Positions 49,396 to 61,700 of a DNA stretch of 64,000 nt are shown piece by piece. Each line of letters begins with the position of its first letter. The stretch's first letter is position 1. A program made the position numbers and the translations under genes. Below the pieces are notes generated by a model. The model did not search any database, was not told the origin of the DNA, and saw nothing but the letters and a program-made list of their open reading frames with translations. The DNA comes from Asterias amurensis (Eukaryota; Echinodermata; Asteroidea; Forcipulatida; Asteriidae). The stretch covers positions 18,409,501 through 18,473,500 of the forward strand of contig NC_092650.1 in assembly GCF_032118995.1 (NCBI RefSeq). Reading direction: 5' to 3'.

Positions 49396-50324
49396 TAAAG
49401 GTTGTCTTTTTTTACTTGAACCCAGGCTGATCGCCCATTGGTTTGGTTGACTACTGGGATCGACCATTTGGAACCAGCATTAGGACCATGGGTTTCTTCA
49501 CTGGTCCTAATTGCCTGTTCCATGTTAACATGTGGAAAGTGCAAAAGGGAACCAGTGACACTATAGCAAAAAGGCAAAGGGAGTGTTCAAATACCATGGT
49601 ACCGATGGTTGACTTCCAAATGAGTCGTTTGAGTGAGTACGTCACTGTACATGTACGTGCTAGGCAGTGTTCAATCACGGCCCTAGGTGGCAGCAGACAG
49701 AATTACAAGGTAAATCCATTGTGCTTTGTGCATGCTCAGAACTTCTACAATTATGGAAATTTACTTGGTAAGTCTGCTGCCACCTAGTGTTCCAAAGTGT
49801 CCTATTCCTACCGCCCCCAAGTCTGATCATCTTGATGGTGTGATTGCGCTTGTTTATTACTGTGAGAAAAAGACTTCATTCTCAGTTCACTGGTCAAGTT
49901 TTGGCCCAATCTTTCCAAACCCCAGTTCCTCTCCCCCCTCCCACCACCACCACCACCAAAAACAAAAGATTGAATAGATAGGGTTTTTGAAGAGCGCATC
50001 ATGTCAGATCCTTTGTGATATATTGCTATAATGTTGCAGCATGATGACTCTTTTTTGCTGTACTTTTTCTGTGACAGATACTATTGGACTAAAAACTAAC
50101 CCAAAAAATGCATTTTCCGTCTGGTTTTCAATGCATTTTTTCCCTCATAAGCTAAAGTGATGCCCATAAGTGTGAACAATTTACCTTTTAGCCTATTGAC
50201 CTTTAACCTTCTATTGACCTCTTACATTAAGGTCACATGTGACTACTGTCTGCCACGCACTATTCATTTTAGGAGTCAAACTTGACATACAAGTTATTGT
50301 AAGCTTGATCCCCTGCATGGCTTT
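49396..50324. other. Intergenic stretch, nothing recognised
   Basis: Short inverted/direct words (ctaggtggcagcagac near 49683 and gtctgctgccacctag near 49772 form an about 16-bp inverted pair). Small ORFs have no family resemblance. Confidence 0.45.
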
Positions 50325-50770
50325 TTAAAGGCACTGAACACCTTTGGTAATTGTCAAAGACCAGGGGTCGATTTCACAAAGAGTTAGGACTCGTCTTATC
50401 TCGAGTTAGGACGGGTAACTCCTCCTAAACTTAAACTTAGGATTAATCTTAAGGTCTGCATGCTACAGTGCAGGGTTGTGACTCGTCCTAAGTCCTAAGA
50501 TTAGTCTTAAGTTAGGAAGAGTTTTGTGAAATCGACGGCAGTATTCTTACTTTGTGTATCCCAACATATGAATCAAATAACAAACCTGTGAAAATTTTGG
50601 TTTAATTTTGGTCGTCAAATTTGCAAGAGAATAATGAAATGAAAAACACCCTGGTTGCATTACTTTGTATGCTTTCAGATGCATCCAAAGTCTTTTAGTA
50701 GTTACTAGTCTTAACTTAGCCCCAAACATTAAAAAATAGATTTTTTTGAGTGAATGGTATATCAAAGAGT
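50325..50770 (-). repeat. R1 copy, 3'-truncated, with R5 inserted
   Basis: TTAAAGGCACTGAACACCTTT starts it. After ttgtcaaagaccag comes R5 (50364-50540), and then tattcttactttgtgtatcccaac continues R1. The distal half is lost. Confidence 0.8.
50364..50540. repeat. R5 foldback element nested in R1
   Basis: GGGGTCGATTTCACAAAGAG at the left, inverted CTCTTCC-type end reading gttttgtgaaatcgacggc at the right; inside, ggactcgtcttatctcgagtt and tgcatgctacagtgca. A third R5 end (tttgtgaaatcgacccctgc) lies at 51099-51121. Confidence 0.75.
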
Positions 50771-51448
50771 AGGCCTATCACCCGCTCCAACTTTTACTTT
50801 TAATGGTCAGGTACCATGACACAAATTTAAAACGTTTCTTATAAAACACATAAGAATTGGTCACGTGATATATTGTCGGGATCCCGACAAAAACTAATTT
50901 TGAGCACTTTATTTCACTACTACTAATAATTGGCAGACTTTTTCGAGCAATGGCTCAAATGAAAGGTGTAACTTTCTCGACCCCCATCAAAATACCTATT
51001 GAATTTTAAATCAAATTTTTGGGGTCAAATCGGCCAAAAATCTGACATAGCATCTTTGGGCTTTGAATATCTCCTAGGACTAGTCCTAACCTAGCCTAAA
51101 TCTTTGTGAAATCGACCCCTGCATGGCAAGCAATAAAATAGTAATATTATCTGAGAAGGTTCTCTGCAGATGAAATTACTGATAGACAGTAAAACAGTAG
51201 TACCTTTCAATGTTGTATTATATCCAGCAATCCAAAGTTATCCATCCTTTCAAAGCGGCTTATAAATACCTTGTAACAGTTATGTTTGACTCGCTTGAGT
51301 TGATTCATCGAGTTAGAATTGTTGTCAAGTAAACAGCATTCTAGGACAGAGTGGACCCCTCAGTTTTACATTGATGGAAGTATTTAAAATGCCCGCATAG
51401 TGTAAAAATTTAAATCATAATGTTTTAATATGACTTCTTTGTTCTGCC
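50771..51448. other. Intergenic stretch with an R5 end fragment
   Basis: Contains ctaggactagtcctaacctag and tttgtgaaatcgacccctg at 51074-51121. The rest has no recognised feature. Confidence 0.45.
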
Positions 51449-51646
51449 TTCAAGGCAGTGGACACTATTGGTAATTACTCAAAATAATTGTTAGCATAAA
51501 ACCTTACTTGGTAACGAGTAATGGGGAGTGGTTGATAGTATAAAACATTGTGAGAAATGGCTCCCTCTACTGAAGTGACGTAGTTTTCGAGAAAGAAGTA
51601 ATTTTCCTTGAATTTGATTTCGAGACCTCAGATTTAGAATTTGACT

Positions 51647-51683
<37 letters not shown>

Positions 51684-51786
51684 TCATATCTCGCAACTTC
51701 GACGACCAATTGAGCTCAAATTTTCACAGGTTTGTTATTGTGAAGGCTAGTCTTTGACAATTACCAATAGTGTCCACTGCCTTTAA
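51449..51786 (+). repeat. R1 MITE with an expanded T-run
   Basis: CAAGGCAGTGGACACTATTGG to AATAGTGTCCACTGCCTTTAA. A run of about 32 T at 51650-51681 replaces part of the middle (after gaatttgactagg). Confidence 0.9.
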
Positions 51787-52012
51787 TTAAATGTACTTTT
51801 AAAGATACAATACAGTATTGGTTTTTGGAAGAGCATCCATTCCAATCGTTAATTTTAAAAAAGCAAACCTGGTAAATTTTTATCATTAAAGGTGGTAAAG
51901 TTGTCAAGAAAAATGCAGTGTAATGATAGTTAGTTTGTTCGGGATTTTATGCATGATCACTTAGTGTTTTTCTTGCCCAAGGTAGCATCAAAGTATCAGA
52001 ACAGTTAACTCC

Positions 52013-52209
52013 GGTCCCAGTGTCATACCGGTTCTTTTAAGCAGAAAAAAATTGCTTATGATTATTGTCTCAGTAAAGAAATAGACAGGATACCAGTCAC
52101 AGATGACATTAGCATTTTGCTGATAACATTATATTCTGCTAAGCAAAATTTTGTTGTGCTTAGCTTCTTTTTTGCCGCTTAAATTTTCTGTATGAAACTT
52201 GGCTCAGGT
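52013..52209. repeat. R4 MITE, diverged
   Basis: CGGTCCCAGTGTCATACCGG at the left and CTGTATGAAACTTGGCTCAGG at the right; interior aggataccagtcacag. Confidence 0.65.
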
Positions 52210-53145
52210 ATCAGGTTTGTAATAAGTTTGGCCATGTATGAATTTGCAGCTACGCCATGTCACTGTGCATTGAAGTATTAGGAAGTCATTAGCAATGCCC
52301 TTAGCATAACAGGGTACGATTTCATCCTGCATTGTTGCATAGCAAACTATTTAATTTAGACTGAGCTTTTTTGTGCACACTGAATGCTAATAATTGAGTA
52401 GCAAATCTTGGTTTTTGAGTAGCACCTGATAAATGTTGTGTAGCAACTTGCTCTGCTACACAAGGGAAATTGTTCACTGCATAAGCTTTCGGACAGAAAA
52501 TGGTGTACATGTTCCCTGTAAAATCAATCATTTAACCAGTATATAAAGCATTAATAATGTTGACTGTACTATAAAGTACATTTAAACTATTACATGAACA
52601 ATTTTATTTTAACAAGAACGATTTGAAACCTACATGTTGTTTTATGGAAAGTTGTAACTAAATTGTTTATTTACAACAGTTTTGTTTTTTCAGAGGTTTT
52701 GGGCCTTTGAACAAAGTCAAGGAGATTTTTGCTTTTGACTCCCAAAGAAATTTTGGGAACTCTTCAATTTTGTTTAAAAAAATTCTAAACGAAAGATGAA
52801 TAACTTCATTAATTTCTTGTAATATTACTATCTTCTCAAACAAATCTAGTCGGACAGAAGGAGCTTGATTAAGGACAGCCATTTTAAAGCCGATATTTTC
52901 TGAACATTTCAAGCCATTTCATTTTTTAATTTGTTTATTTATTTACTGTCAGTAGTGTAGAGTTAAATATATTTTTGTTGTCTTTATTGCATTTAGTATT
53001 TAACCAGACAACTGGGTTGCATTGTTGCAGTGTTGCAGTGTGTGCTCACATTAATTATTAATTAATTAAATATTAATTACTTGAAAATGCAACCCCACTA
53101 GAGGCGGGTAAATACCCAAAGGGATTTTGGTTGTTGTCCAGTAGT
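52210..53145. other. Intergenic stretch, nothing recognised
   Basis: AT-rich, with attaattaatta runs at 53050-53085. The 81 aa minus frame (52667-52912) resembles nothing I know. Confidence 0.45.
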
Positions 53146-53515
53146 TTAAAGGCAGTGGACACTATTGGTATTTACTCAAAATAATTATCAGCATAAAACC
53201 TCACTTGGTACGAGTTATGGGGAGAGGTTAATAGTATAAAACATTGTGAGAAACGACTCACTCTGAAGTGGAGTATTTTTCGAGAAACAAGTAATTTTCC
53301 ACGAATTTGATTTCGGGACCTCAGATTTCGAACTTGAGGTCTCAAAGCACACAACTTTGTGTAACAAGGGTGTTTTTTCTTTCAGTATTATCTCGCAACT
53401 TCGATGACCGATTGAGCTCACATTTTCACAGGTTTGTAAATGTATGCATATGTTGAGATACAGCAAGTGAGAAGACTGGTCTTTGACAATTACCAATAGT
53501 GTCCAGGGTCTTTAA
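53146..53515 (+). repeat. R1 MITE
   Basis: 370 bp, TTAAAGGCAGTGGACACTATT to AGTGTCCAGGGTCTTTAA, TTAA both sides. Core gagaaacgactcactctgaag. Confidence 0.92.
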
Positions 53516-53578
53516 GCGCAATTATGACACCATTCGTTGATCTGGCATTATTTTATGGTCGCGTAAACATAACATGAC

Positions 53579-53857
53579 CAGGGCCCAATTTCATACAGCT
53601 GTTTAAACACAACAACTAATATGCTAAACACAACAAAATTATGCTTACCAGAAAAAGGGTATCAAACTGCCTTGTCGCATGTATCATTTGTGATTGGCAT
53701 ACTTCTCATTTCTGCTTAGCAGAATATTGTTAAGTAATATTTATTGCTTAAGCAGCTCTATGAAATCATTTGTGATTGTTATACTGCTCATTTCTGCTTA
53801 GCAAAAAGTTGTTAAGCAATATTTATTGCTTAAGCAGCTCTATGAAATTGGGCCCTG
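53579..53857. repeat. R4 MITE with tandem-duplicated right arm
   Basis: CCAGGGCCCAATTTCATACAG to CTCTATGAAATTGGGCCCTG. The block tttgtgattg...tactgctcatttctgcttagca...gcttaagcagctctatgaaat occurs twice (from about 53690 and 53767). Confidence 0.85.
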
Positions 53858-53936
53858 AATCAGTCAGTATACATATTCTGTGAGCTCTGCCCACACTGCA
53901 GCCTTAGTTTCTATGGCAAAGGTCTTACCATCACAT

Positions 53937-54120
53937 TGAGCCCAATTTTAAGCACAATAAATAGCTAAGTACAACAAAACTTTGCTACCAAGAACATGGC
54001 TACAAACTAAAACTACCATGTCAGATAGATAATTTGTGACTGGTATCTTGATAATTTCTCCTTAGCAGACAATTGTTAAGCAATATTTTCTGCTTAGCAG
54101 CTCTACGATATTGGGTCCAG
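53937..54120. repeat. R4 MITE
   Basis: GAGCCCAATTTTAAGCACAA at the left, inverted GCAGCTCTACGATATTGGGTCC at the right. Confidence 0.75.
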
Positions 54121-54268
54121 TGTAGGAATATTGTTTATTACATTGTAATTGCTTGTATATGTACATGAACAAGATGTAGTTGAAACTGTGCAAAATGTTG
54201 TAAACCTGATGTAACTATATCTCCACAGAATCGCAACAATACAATACCAAAGGTGCTGCTTGTTTAAT

Positions 54269-54300
54269 CATAGAGGAAGGATCTCTGTCCTTCCTCTATG
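54269..54300. other. Perfect 13-bp hairpin
   Basis: CATAGAGGAAGGA, loop TCTCTG, TCCTTCCTCTATG: 13 exact pairs around a 6-nt loop. No neighbouring coding sequence. It may be a tiny foldback repeat. Confidence 0.7.
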
Positions 54301-54451
54301 GGGTAATAGTGATTGACCCTCGATCCCTCCAGTGTTCTTTATACACTTTTATGTGTGTATATCAATTTTATCATCAATTTTGAACCCACAAATTTAAAGA
54401 CAATTGATTCCCAAAAACTTGAGTGGCTGGCGGTAAATGAAGTCAAGGCCA

Positions 54452-54627
54452 GTGCCCAATTTCAGGGAGCTGTTTAAATAAGAAATATTGCTTACACGTT
54501 TTCTGCTAAGCAAAACCGAACAGGATACCAGCCACAAATAATAAATGTCGCATGGTATTTTGCCTGGTAAACGTATTCTGGTAAGCATAATTACATTGTG
54601 CTTAGCTGCTCGATGAAACTGGGCCCA
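54452..54627. repeat. R4 MITE
   Basis: GTGCCCAATTTCAGGGAGC at the left, inverted GCTGCTCGATGAAACTGGGCCC at the right. A further left-end fragment (gggtccgatttcatgactctg) follows at 54718-54790. Confidence 0.75.
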
Positions 54628-54790
54628 GTACACAGGGTATTTTGAAATCAGAAAATAGAAGGCCAAGCCAAACAAAATGATGATGACTTTTGTTAATGTT
54701 GATCAAGGCTGGGAATAGGGTCCGATTTCATGACTCTGCTTACCCCCAAAATCTGCGCTTATACAATCACCTATCTCCGCTTTTACTGTG

Positions 54791-55282
54791 CAAACGCCGT
54801 TTTTCTGTGCATAGTAAAGGAGTAAAATTCCAAGCTAACCTTTGATATACGCATGACGAAAGTGCTGAATTCCCTGCTTCCGTAAGCACCGATTCTTTGC
54901 TTTACGGTAGATAAACGGAGCCATAAAATTTGGCACAGAGTGTTCGTGTACATTCTTTTGTTGTAATAATATTCAAGTCGGCAGAATCTTTGCGAGTACA
55001 AACCCATTTTAACAGTGAAATTTACCTATAGAGCAGTGTTGTTTTGAATTACTGTTAGTTAATTTGTTTTAATAAAAATTATGATTATTTCTTAACCTTT
55101 TGACTGGAAGGTAATTTGTTTGATGAATGCGTCTGTTGTTCTGCCGTTTCCTTGTTGGTTATTACTTGAAAGTTTTTGTTGGTCCCTCTGCTGCCACTTC
55201 AATGGTTGTATCGAAAGGCAAAAAGTGACTTTGAGAATACGATTGAAGCTAGATGAGGTCAAAGGGAAAGGCAGTGGACACT
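54791..55282. other. Intergenic stretch, nothing recognised
   Basis: Overlapping small ORFs on both strands at 55092-55367 arise in the duplicated block that follows and show no domain. Confidence 0.4.
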
Positions 55283-55288
55283 GGGATG

Positions 55289-55555
55289 CTGTACACAACT
55301 TGATTGGTAAATGTACATACCCTATCCCATCATAGTCAGGCTGTATACCAAGTTGTACATAACTCAATCACTGTTATACCATAGAGTATACCAAGTTTTC
55401 CGCCTTTTCCCATATAGTTCCACAGGCAGGGAGCTGTACACAACTTGATTGGTAAATGTACGTACCATATCCGATCACAGATAGGCTGTATACCAAGTTA
55501 CAGATACGCTGTATACCAAGTTGTACATATAATAATAAGTCAATAACTGTTATAC
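55289..55555. repeat. Direct duplication, about 144-bp period
   Basis: CTGTACACAACTTGATTGGT at 55288 recurs at 55432. Both are followed by aaatgtac(a/g)taccc/atatcc and then ctgtataccaagttgtacat. The second unit has an extra internal copy of ctgtataccaagtt. Confidence 0.8.
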
Positions 55556-55564
55556 CAAGTTTTC

Positions 55565-55750
55565 TTTTAAATTATTTCCCTTTTCTAAAATATCCTTCTA
55601 TAACCTAACCCATCCCAACCCTCCCTTACCTCCTTTTATAAGCTGTTTTCAAGTTATTTCCCTTTTTTTCAAAATTCCTTTTATAACCTAACCCACCCCC
55701 TCCTCTTTTTATAAATTGTCTTTTAAACTGTTTCCCTTTTCTAAAATACC
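55565..55750. repeat. Pyrimidine-rich tandem repeat, two to three units
   Basis: ATTTCCCTTTT...AAAATA/TTCCTTCTATAACCTAACCCA...CTTTTATAA is repeated at about 55570, 55655 and 55725 (last unit partial), spacing about 75-85 bp. Confidence 0.7.
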
Positions 55751-56950
55751 CCTCAGAGCCACAGGTTTCGTGTAGTTTGTCGGCCTTTATGCCGTTAGCC
55801 AAATTACGCGATCTAAAACTATTTCCCCCTTATCCCCCCCCCCAAACACTTTTCAAAATGGCCAAAACTTAGCTTCGTATGTATATTTTTCTTCCTTTCG
55901 TGCCGAGTATGTACAATGGCTAGATCTTATATAACTAGTCTTCACACTCATTATATGCACACTAAGTACAGTGATACTCTTGTTCTAAACGGTTTGTGTC
56001 TTTGTCGTTTAGTATATCGTGAGTTATATATAGCGCAGTTACACTTTAGGTCTTTCTTATAAAAAGAAAACGTGTACTAAAAAGCAGCGGTCGCACGTTA
56101 ACTTCTGCCCATGGTTTGAGAAAATCAAAAATGTCACTCTAGCGCCCCCTGCTGTCGGTCTATAGGTATTATTATGTCTATGTTTTTTTAGGGGGGGCGG
56201 GGGCCCCTCCATAAAAATCTCCCTTGTTGAGCCCCTCCCCCATGGTTTTAAACCCTTCCCTTCAGTTTACTGACTCGATGCTGAGCTAAGACTACCCAGT
56301 GTATTCCACTCTGAAAATTAAGATCTCGTGAAAGATTTTTTTACGCCACGTCCAGACCCAGTTTGGGCGCTGTCCTTGATTTCGAAATTTTGTCATTTAA
56401 TATCGACCGATAATGACAAAATCCCCAAAAGGAGTAGGCCTACATCAAAATGACCCCACAAAATGACTCCACAAAATGGCCGACCGTGTTTGTTCAAAGA
56501 AAACCGTGTAATTTCGAGGGGTGTTTGTGTGGATCATTCTACCTCGACCGATCCAATTCCAAGGCAATGGTGTAAATGTCATTAATTATTTGATACAGTG
56601 CGAATTCTGTCAACATATACATTTTTGTGCAGGAATTTGTCTAGGAAGTTATTCCTGAATTTCGAATAAAATGTACCAACGTGGAATAAAAGGAAAATCA
56701 CCACTTTTGAACTATTCTATCTTTTGGAAACTGTGTGCGTCAGAAAAATGAGCCTTGACATTGTGCCTTCCTTACATCAAATTAATTTTTTAGACATTTT
56801 ATTCCAATATTGGCAACAACAAACAAAATGTATGAATTACACACAAACTACAATATCAATTGAAACATCATTCAAGACAGGCCTACTCTGTTACATAAAC
56901 AGTTCCTGCCCCCCCCCCCCCGGTTCCGGCCTCAAAAACATAATTATATT
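55751..56950. other. Intergenic stretch with an R3 fragment
   Basis: At 56465-56575 an R3 right-half remnant (aaaatggccgaccgtgtt, aatttcgagg, ggatcattctacctcgaccgatcc) is visible. G-run at about 56192-56210 and C-run at about 56910. No gene. Confidence 0.5.
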
Positions 56951-57324
56951 TTAAAGGCATTGGACACTATTGGTAATTGTCAAAGGCCAGTCGTCTCACT
57001 TGGTGTATCTTAACATAATGCACAAAATAACAAACCTGTGAAAATTTGAGCTCAAGTGTTCATCGAAGTTGCGAGATATGAATGTAAAAAAAAACACCTT
57101 TGTCACACGAAGTTGTGTGCTTTCAGACGCTTGATTTCGAGACCTCAAGTTCTAAATCTGAGGTCTCGAAATCAAATTCGGGGAAAATTACTTCTTTCTC
57201 GAAAACTACGTTACTTCAGAGGGAGCCGTTTCTCACAATGTTGTATACTACCAACAGCTCCCCATTACTTGTCACCAAGTAGGATTTTATGCGAATAATT
57301 ACCAATAGTGTCCACTGCCTTTAA
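56951..57324 (-). repeat. R1 MITE, well-preserved
   Basis: 374 bp, TTAAAGGCATTGGACACTATT to ATAGTGTCCACTGCCTTTAA with TTAA on both sides. The inner tttcgagacctcaagttc / ctgaggtctcgaaat inverted pair is intact. Confidence 0.95.
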
Positions 57325-58738
57325 ATAAAGACCGTTATTGAAATCCGAGTATAACAATTATACAAATCTGAGTATAAGAAAATAAAGGTATACATAATAG
57401 TCTGAGTAGGAAAACTGACAACAGTAGCTCCTGGTTATTGTATTGTTGTCTTCTCTAAAAGAGTATTGCTAAATTAATACTTCAACGCATGATGACGCAT
57501 GACAATAACAATTATCTCACGTTCAAATTCTGTTGGAATTAAAAACTGATATATTTTTCATGAACCACCACCATTATTTTGAAGTGAAATGATTAACAAA
57601 ATGCATAATACTATCAAAAGCTGAAGTGCTAAGTTTTGATTGACATTATTGACGTGGCATTATGTTTTGGAATAATTTGAGTTACTCAATTAAACCTTTA
57701 ATCACTCTTCCTGCATTCACAAGAAAATTTAAAAAAAAACTTCTTGATGCTTATTCGTAGGTTTGAAGTATATTGTTAACTTACATCATATATTAGCCTC
57801 TGTCGTGTATTCTGTTTGTCTATTCTGTCTTGTGTTTTCTTTCTTCTGTATAGTATTTTATGTTGTTTGTCTGTCCATAGGTTAAGGCACAAAAGCCTCT
57901 GCTTCACCCTAACCTAATTGTTGTCCTACTTTAAAAGCTTCCTAATATATAACTATCTAATCATTGTAAACTTTCAGATTCTAAGATACTAAGTAATACT
58001 GTAAACTACTCCTAATTTGAATATAATTATTAAACTTTGTAAAATGTGTAATTGTACATGTAGGGCAGCAATGAAATAAATGTGTGCAAATATAATGTAA
58101 ATATGTATCTTCCCTTGAATCAAAATACGCACCATTATGAGTTTGCCTGTTTTTGTATATATTATATTATAATCACCTAATTCTTTCTACAGCGGTCGGC
58201 CCAAAATAATTCAAGATCACTCCGTCATGTTTTGCATCCTAAAGGCCCCGCTATGTTTACATTGTAGAGGGGGGGGGGTGACAAAAGTCCTTGATAATAA
58301 GTTCTTGTGATAGGATAAGCACAGTGTAAAAACTACATACAAAAGAGCGTTCCACCCACAGTCTCATAATTGTATCGAGTGTAGGAAATTGTTTTGCATG
58401 GTGGAGATATGTAAGGTTAACGGTAACACCATTGTAATGATAATCTATATAAACAAATAAAAATTTTAAAAATGAGTTGGGGTGGTATCGAAACCGTTGG
58501 TTTCAACTCGACATTTTCGATCAGTGGCTCTCTAATTGTCTTGTGGAGAACCGCAAACTTACTATGATCATGGAGCTCCTTCTGTATAGCTCCATGCTAT
58601 GATATATCAAGTGTATACAAATTGATATTTGAGACTGAAATTTACCCCAAATCCAATATTAGGTAAAGATTACAACTGAGGGGAATTTAAGAGTGTAGTG
58701 ACATTTTTTTATTATTTTCTTTTTGAGGGGGTTGGTAT
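57325..58738. other. Sequence downstream of the STRA6-like gene, possible non-LTR tail
   Basis: 57770-58090 reads like a retroposon 3' tail (tgtctgtccataggttaaggcac ... gaaataaatgtgtgcaaatat), but no coding part is present. 58383-58470 shares words with 41100-41180. A minus-strand AATAAA lies at 58708-58713, 26 bp past the stop at 58739; that spacing is short but possible. Confidence 0.35.
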
Positions 58739-61700
58739 TTAACCAACATTTAACACCAAAATTGATGAGATTTCGTCTTTGGGTTTCTTACGCAGTGGAA
58801 TCAGCGTTGGGTTGCGAGTCAAAGTCAGCGCCAGGAACCATCGGTTGCGGACCCGGGAGGACATCACGCGATCGACGGTCGGTACGGCCGGACGGCAAGA
58901 GGAGGGGCCCTCTGAGGTAGTCTGCGAACAGCCTTGGGGAATCAAGCAAAATATACCTTTTTTTAAGAGCTAGGAAAAAACAGAAAGAGCTTAACTTAAC
59001 AACTATTGATCAACTATAATGTTAGCACCAAACTTTGATATTGAGCTTTGATAATGGGCATAACCCCTTTTTTATACATTCCATGGCTTTTCTGATAGGC
59101 AAGAAAATACACTGGTAACACTGGTACAGTCATTTAAAAAAAATATGTTCTGTGTCTTGATTTCCACATAACCTCAGCTGAAGTCTCGAATTCAAGCATC
59201 TGAAAGCTCACAACTTGTGCGACAAGGGTGTTTTTTCTTTCATAATTCTATCGCAACATCGACGACCAATAATATTGAGTTCGCATTTTCACAGGTTTGT
59301 TTTGATGCACATTTTGAGATATCGTCAAGTGAGAAGACTGGTCTTTGACAATTACCAATAGTGTCCAGTGTCTTTAAATAAACAAGAGATCACATCAACA
59401 CAAATTGGGAAAGCATTGTTTAAAGGCAGTCGACACTATTTGTAATTGTCAAAGACATAGCCTTCAAAGTTGGAATACCTCAACATAAGCATAAAATAAC
59501 AAACTTGTGAAAATTTGAGCTCATTTGGTCATCGATCTTGCCAGATAATAATGGGGAAAAAACACCCTTGTCACACAAAGTTGTGTGCGTTTAGATGGTT
59601 GATTTCGAGACCTCAAGTTCTAAATCTGAGGTCTCGAAATCAAATTCGTGGAAAATTGCGTCTTTCTCTAAAACTATGGCACTTCAGAGGGAGCCGTTTC
59701 TCACAATGTTTTATACCATCAACCTCTCCCCATTACTCGTTACCAAGTAAGGTTTTATGCCAATAATTATTTTGAGTAATTACCAATAGTGTCCACTGCC
59801 TTTAAAGGATTCACAACAATCCACTGATGATGCATCTAATTAACTGCTCAAAGGCGCAATTTACCTTCATTGACAACGGCGTATATGTTTTCAGCTGGGC
59901 CAGGTAGAGGGGTTGAGTCACGTTTTCGCTGAGCGATCAACTCGTTCAGCAAATGGCAGAATGTGATGACAACGGGATGTGTATGAGAAACCTCAAGTTG
60001 CAGGAAACTGATGTAAGCCGTGAACGCTGGCGGGAAAGGATTTAATAATACGTTTTAATAATAATTAATAGTAATAATAATGATGATCAAAGGAACATTT
60101 CAAATGAGTTTATTTTTGTGCTAACTGAGCATTTGCTGGCAATGTAAGCAAAGTAAGAAATGTAATACAAATGCATATCAATGGGAGACTTTTGACAAAT
60201 GTACATCAATGTGAGACTTTTGAACGCTAGGTGGCATGACATTTGGCCACTAACATGTGTAAAATAAGCACGCTATTTTCGTGCTTAAGCAAATTTTTTG
60301 CCGGGGTTTGCTCAGTGTATTTACTATACGCCTCTCTTAATACTTATGCATGACGTCATAAGTCTTACCCATCACTTGCAGTGGCTGCGCCCATCGCCTC
60401 GTTTTGAGTTAGCATTGTGACGTACCTCATGCATATATAAAGAGAGGCGTATAGAGTGTGTTCGTGGGAAACCTAGGGGACGAGTGTGACCTCACGCCTA
60501 CTCGTCCAAACACTGTTCAGATAATGACATATGCTCTTACCACCATCACGTGATTCCCAGTCACGCTGCATAGCGCATCGGTCAACTCGACCAATGAGAA
60601 ACAGTCCAATCACAACACTGTCCAGCAAACGAAATAAACCCGCCAGTGCGGCTTGGATAACATTAACAAACATCGAGAAGTAGAAGACAACGTGGAACAC
60701 ACGTCTGGAATTGGAAAAAGACAGAAAACAGGAAATGATAATGCGGAAACTATACGTGTTTGTGATGGTCTTTTAGATTCTGTTTCCCCAATAACATCTA
60801 TAATGTCATCTATAATGTCGGTGCGGTACTACTCACTGCTAAAATAAAGGTTTCGAACTGCCTCCAGCTACCGGGTAATCTCGGTGGTCTAGTGGTAAGA
60901 CACTGCTCTAGAATTTCAAGGGTCATGGGTTCGAATCCCACCCGAGTAATACCTGTGATTTTGTTTTCACAGCACTCGGGAAAGTACAGTGCTCACACAT
61001 CGGTGTAAGGGTAAATCCAAATCAAGTATATAATTCTTTGTTCAACTCGGACCCCACACAAGGGAATTCTTTAGCAAAGGTAATAATAATTTTAAAAAAT
61101 AGCAGGACCCCATCAAACCGGATCCGTAAGGTAGAGTTGGCATGCACGCATTAAGGTCTACCACAAGTCAATATAGAATAAACTAAATGTAAATGTTCAA
61201 GAAGTTCTACGGTGCATCTCAGATTAAAATTGTTGGGGTATATTTGCAAAAAATTTGCTAAAGCTGCTGTAGGCTAAGTTGTTATCGTTTTTTATTTTAA
61301 GAGTGGTTACCAAATTGTACAACTTTATTTTAACAACACTGTGTTTACCTGTTATCAAGACCAAGGTAAGTCTTTCTTTTCCGGAAAATATTTAGAGATC
61401 GGTCCTCATCATCTGCCCTCTGTAGGAACACTAAACGAGTCATTGCGGCTTGTACAACACCCAAAACAAAGAACAGCACAAGGGTCAGCCTATATCAAAA
61501 ATCAAGATCACAGAAGTCTCAAAGCGCTTCAAACGTTACTACCCTTGATCGCATGGCCATTTAATTCATTCCCTAAAAAACATCTCAGTTCCCCTCATTT
61601 ACCCCATGGTGGAGAGAAGCAAATTAGAGTTAAGTGTCTTCCTCAGGGACACAAGAGTGCCACGACCGGGACTCGAACACACACACTCTGCTGAATAGAA

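Noticed and set aside
57056-57298. 80 aa ORF with [19 protein letters not shown], also at 59515 and 53172
   Set aside because: Translation of the R1 MITE's internal inverted pair, repeated wherever R1 occurs.
57770-58090. LINE 3' end
   Set aside because: Tail-like composition only; no reverse-transcriptase or endonuclease frame within the window, so kept as a possibility in the stretch description.
60857-60930. Functional tRNA gene
   Set aside because: A- and B-boxes are present but acceptor and anticodon stems mispair, and a SINE body follows; copy at 748-922 has the same structure.
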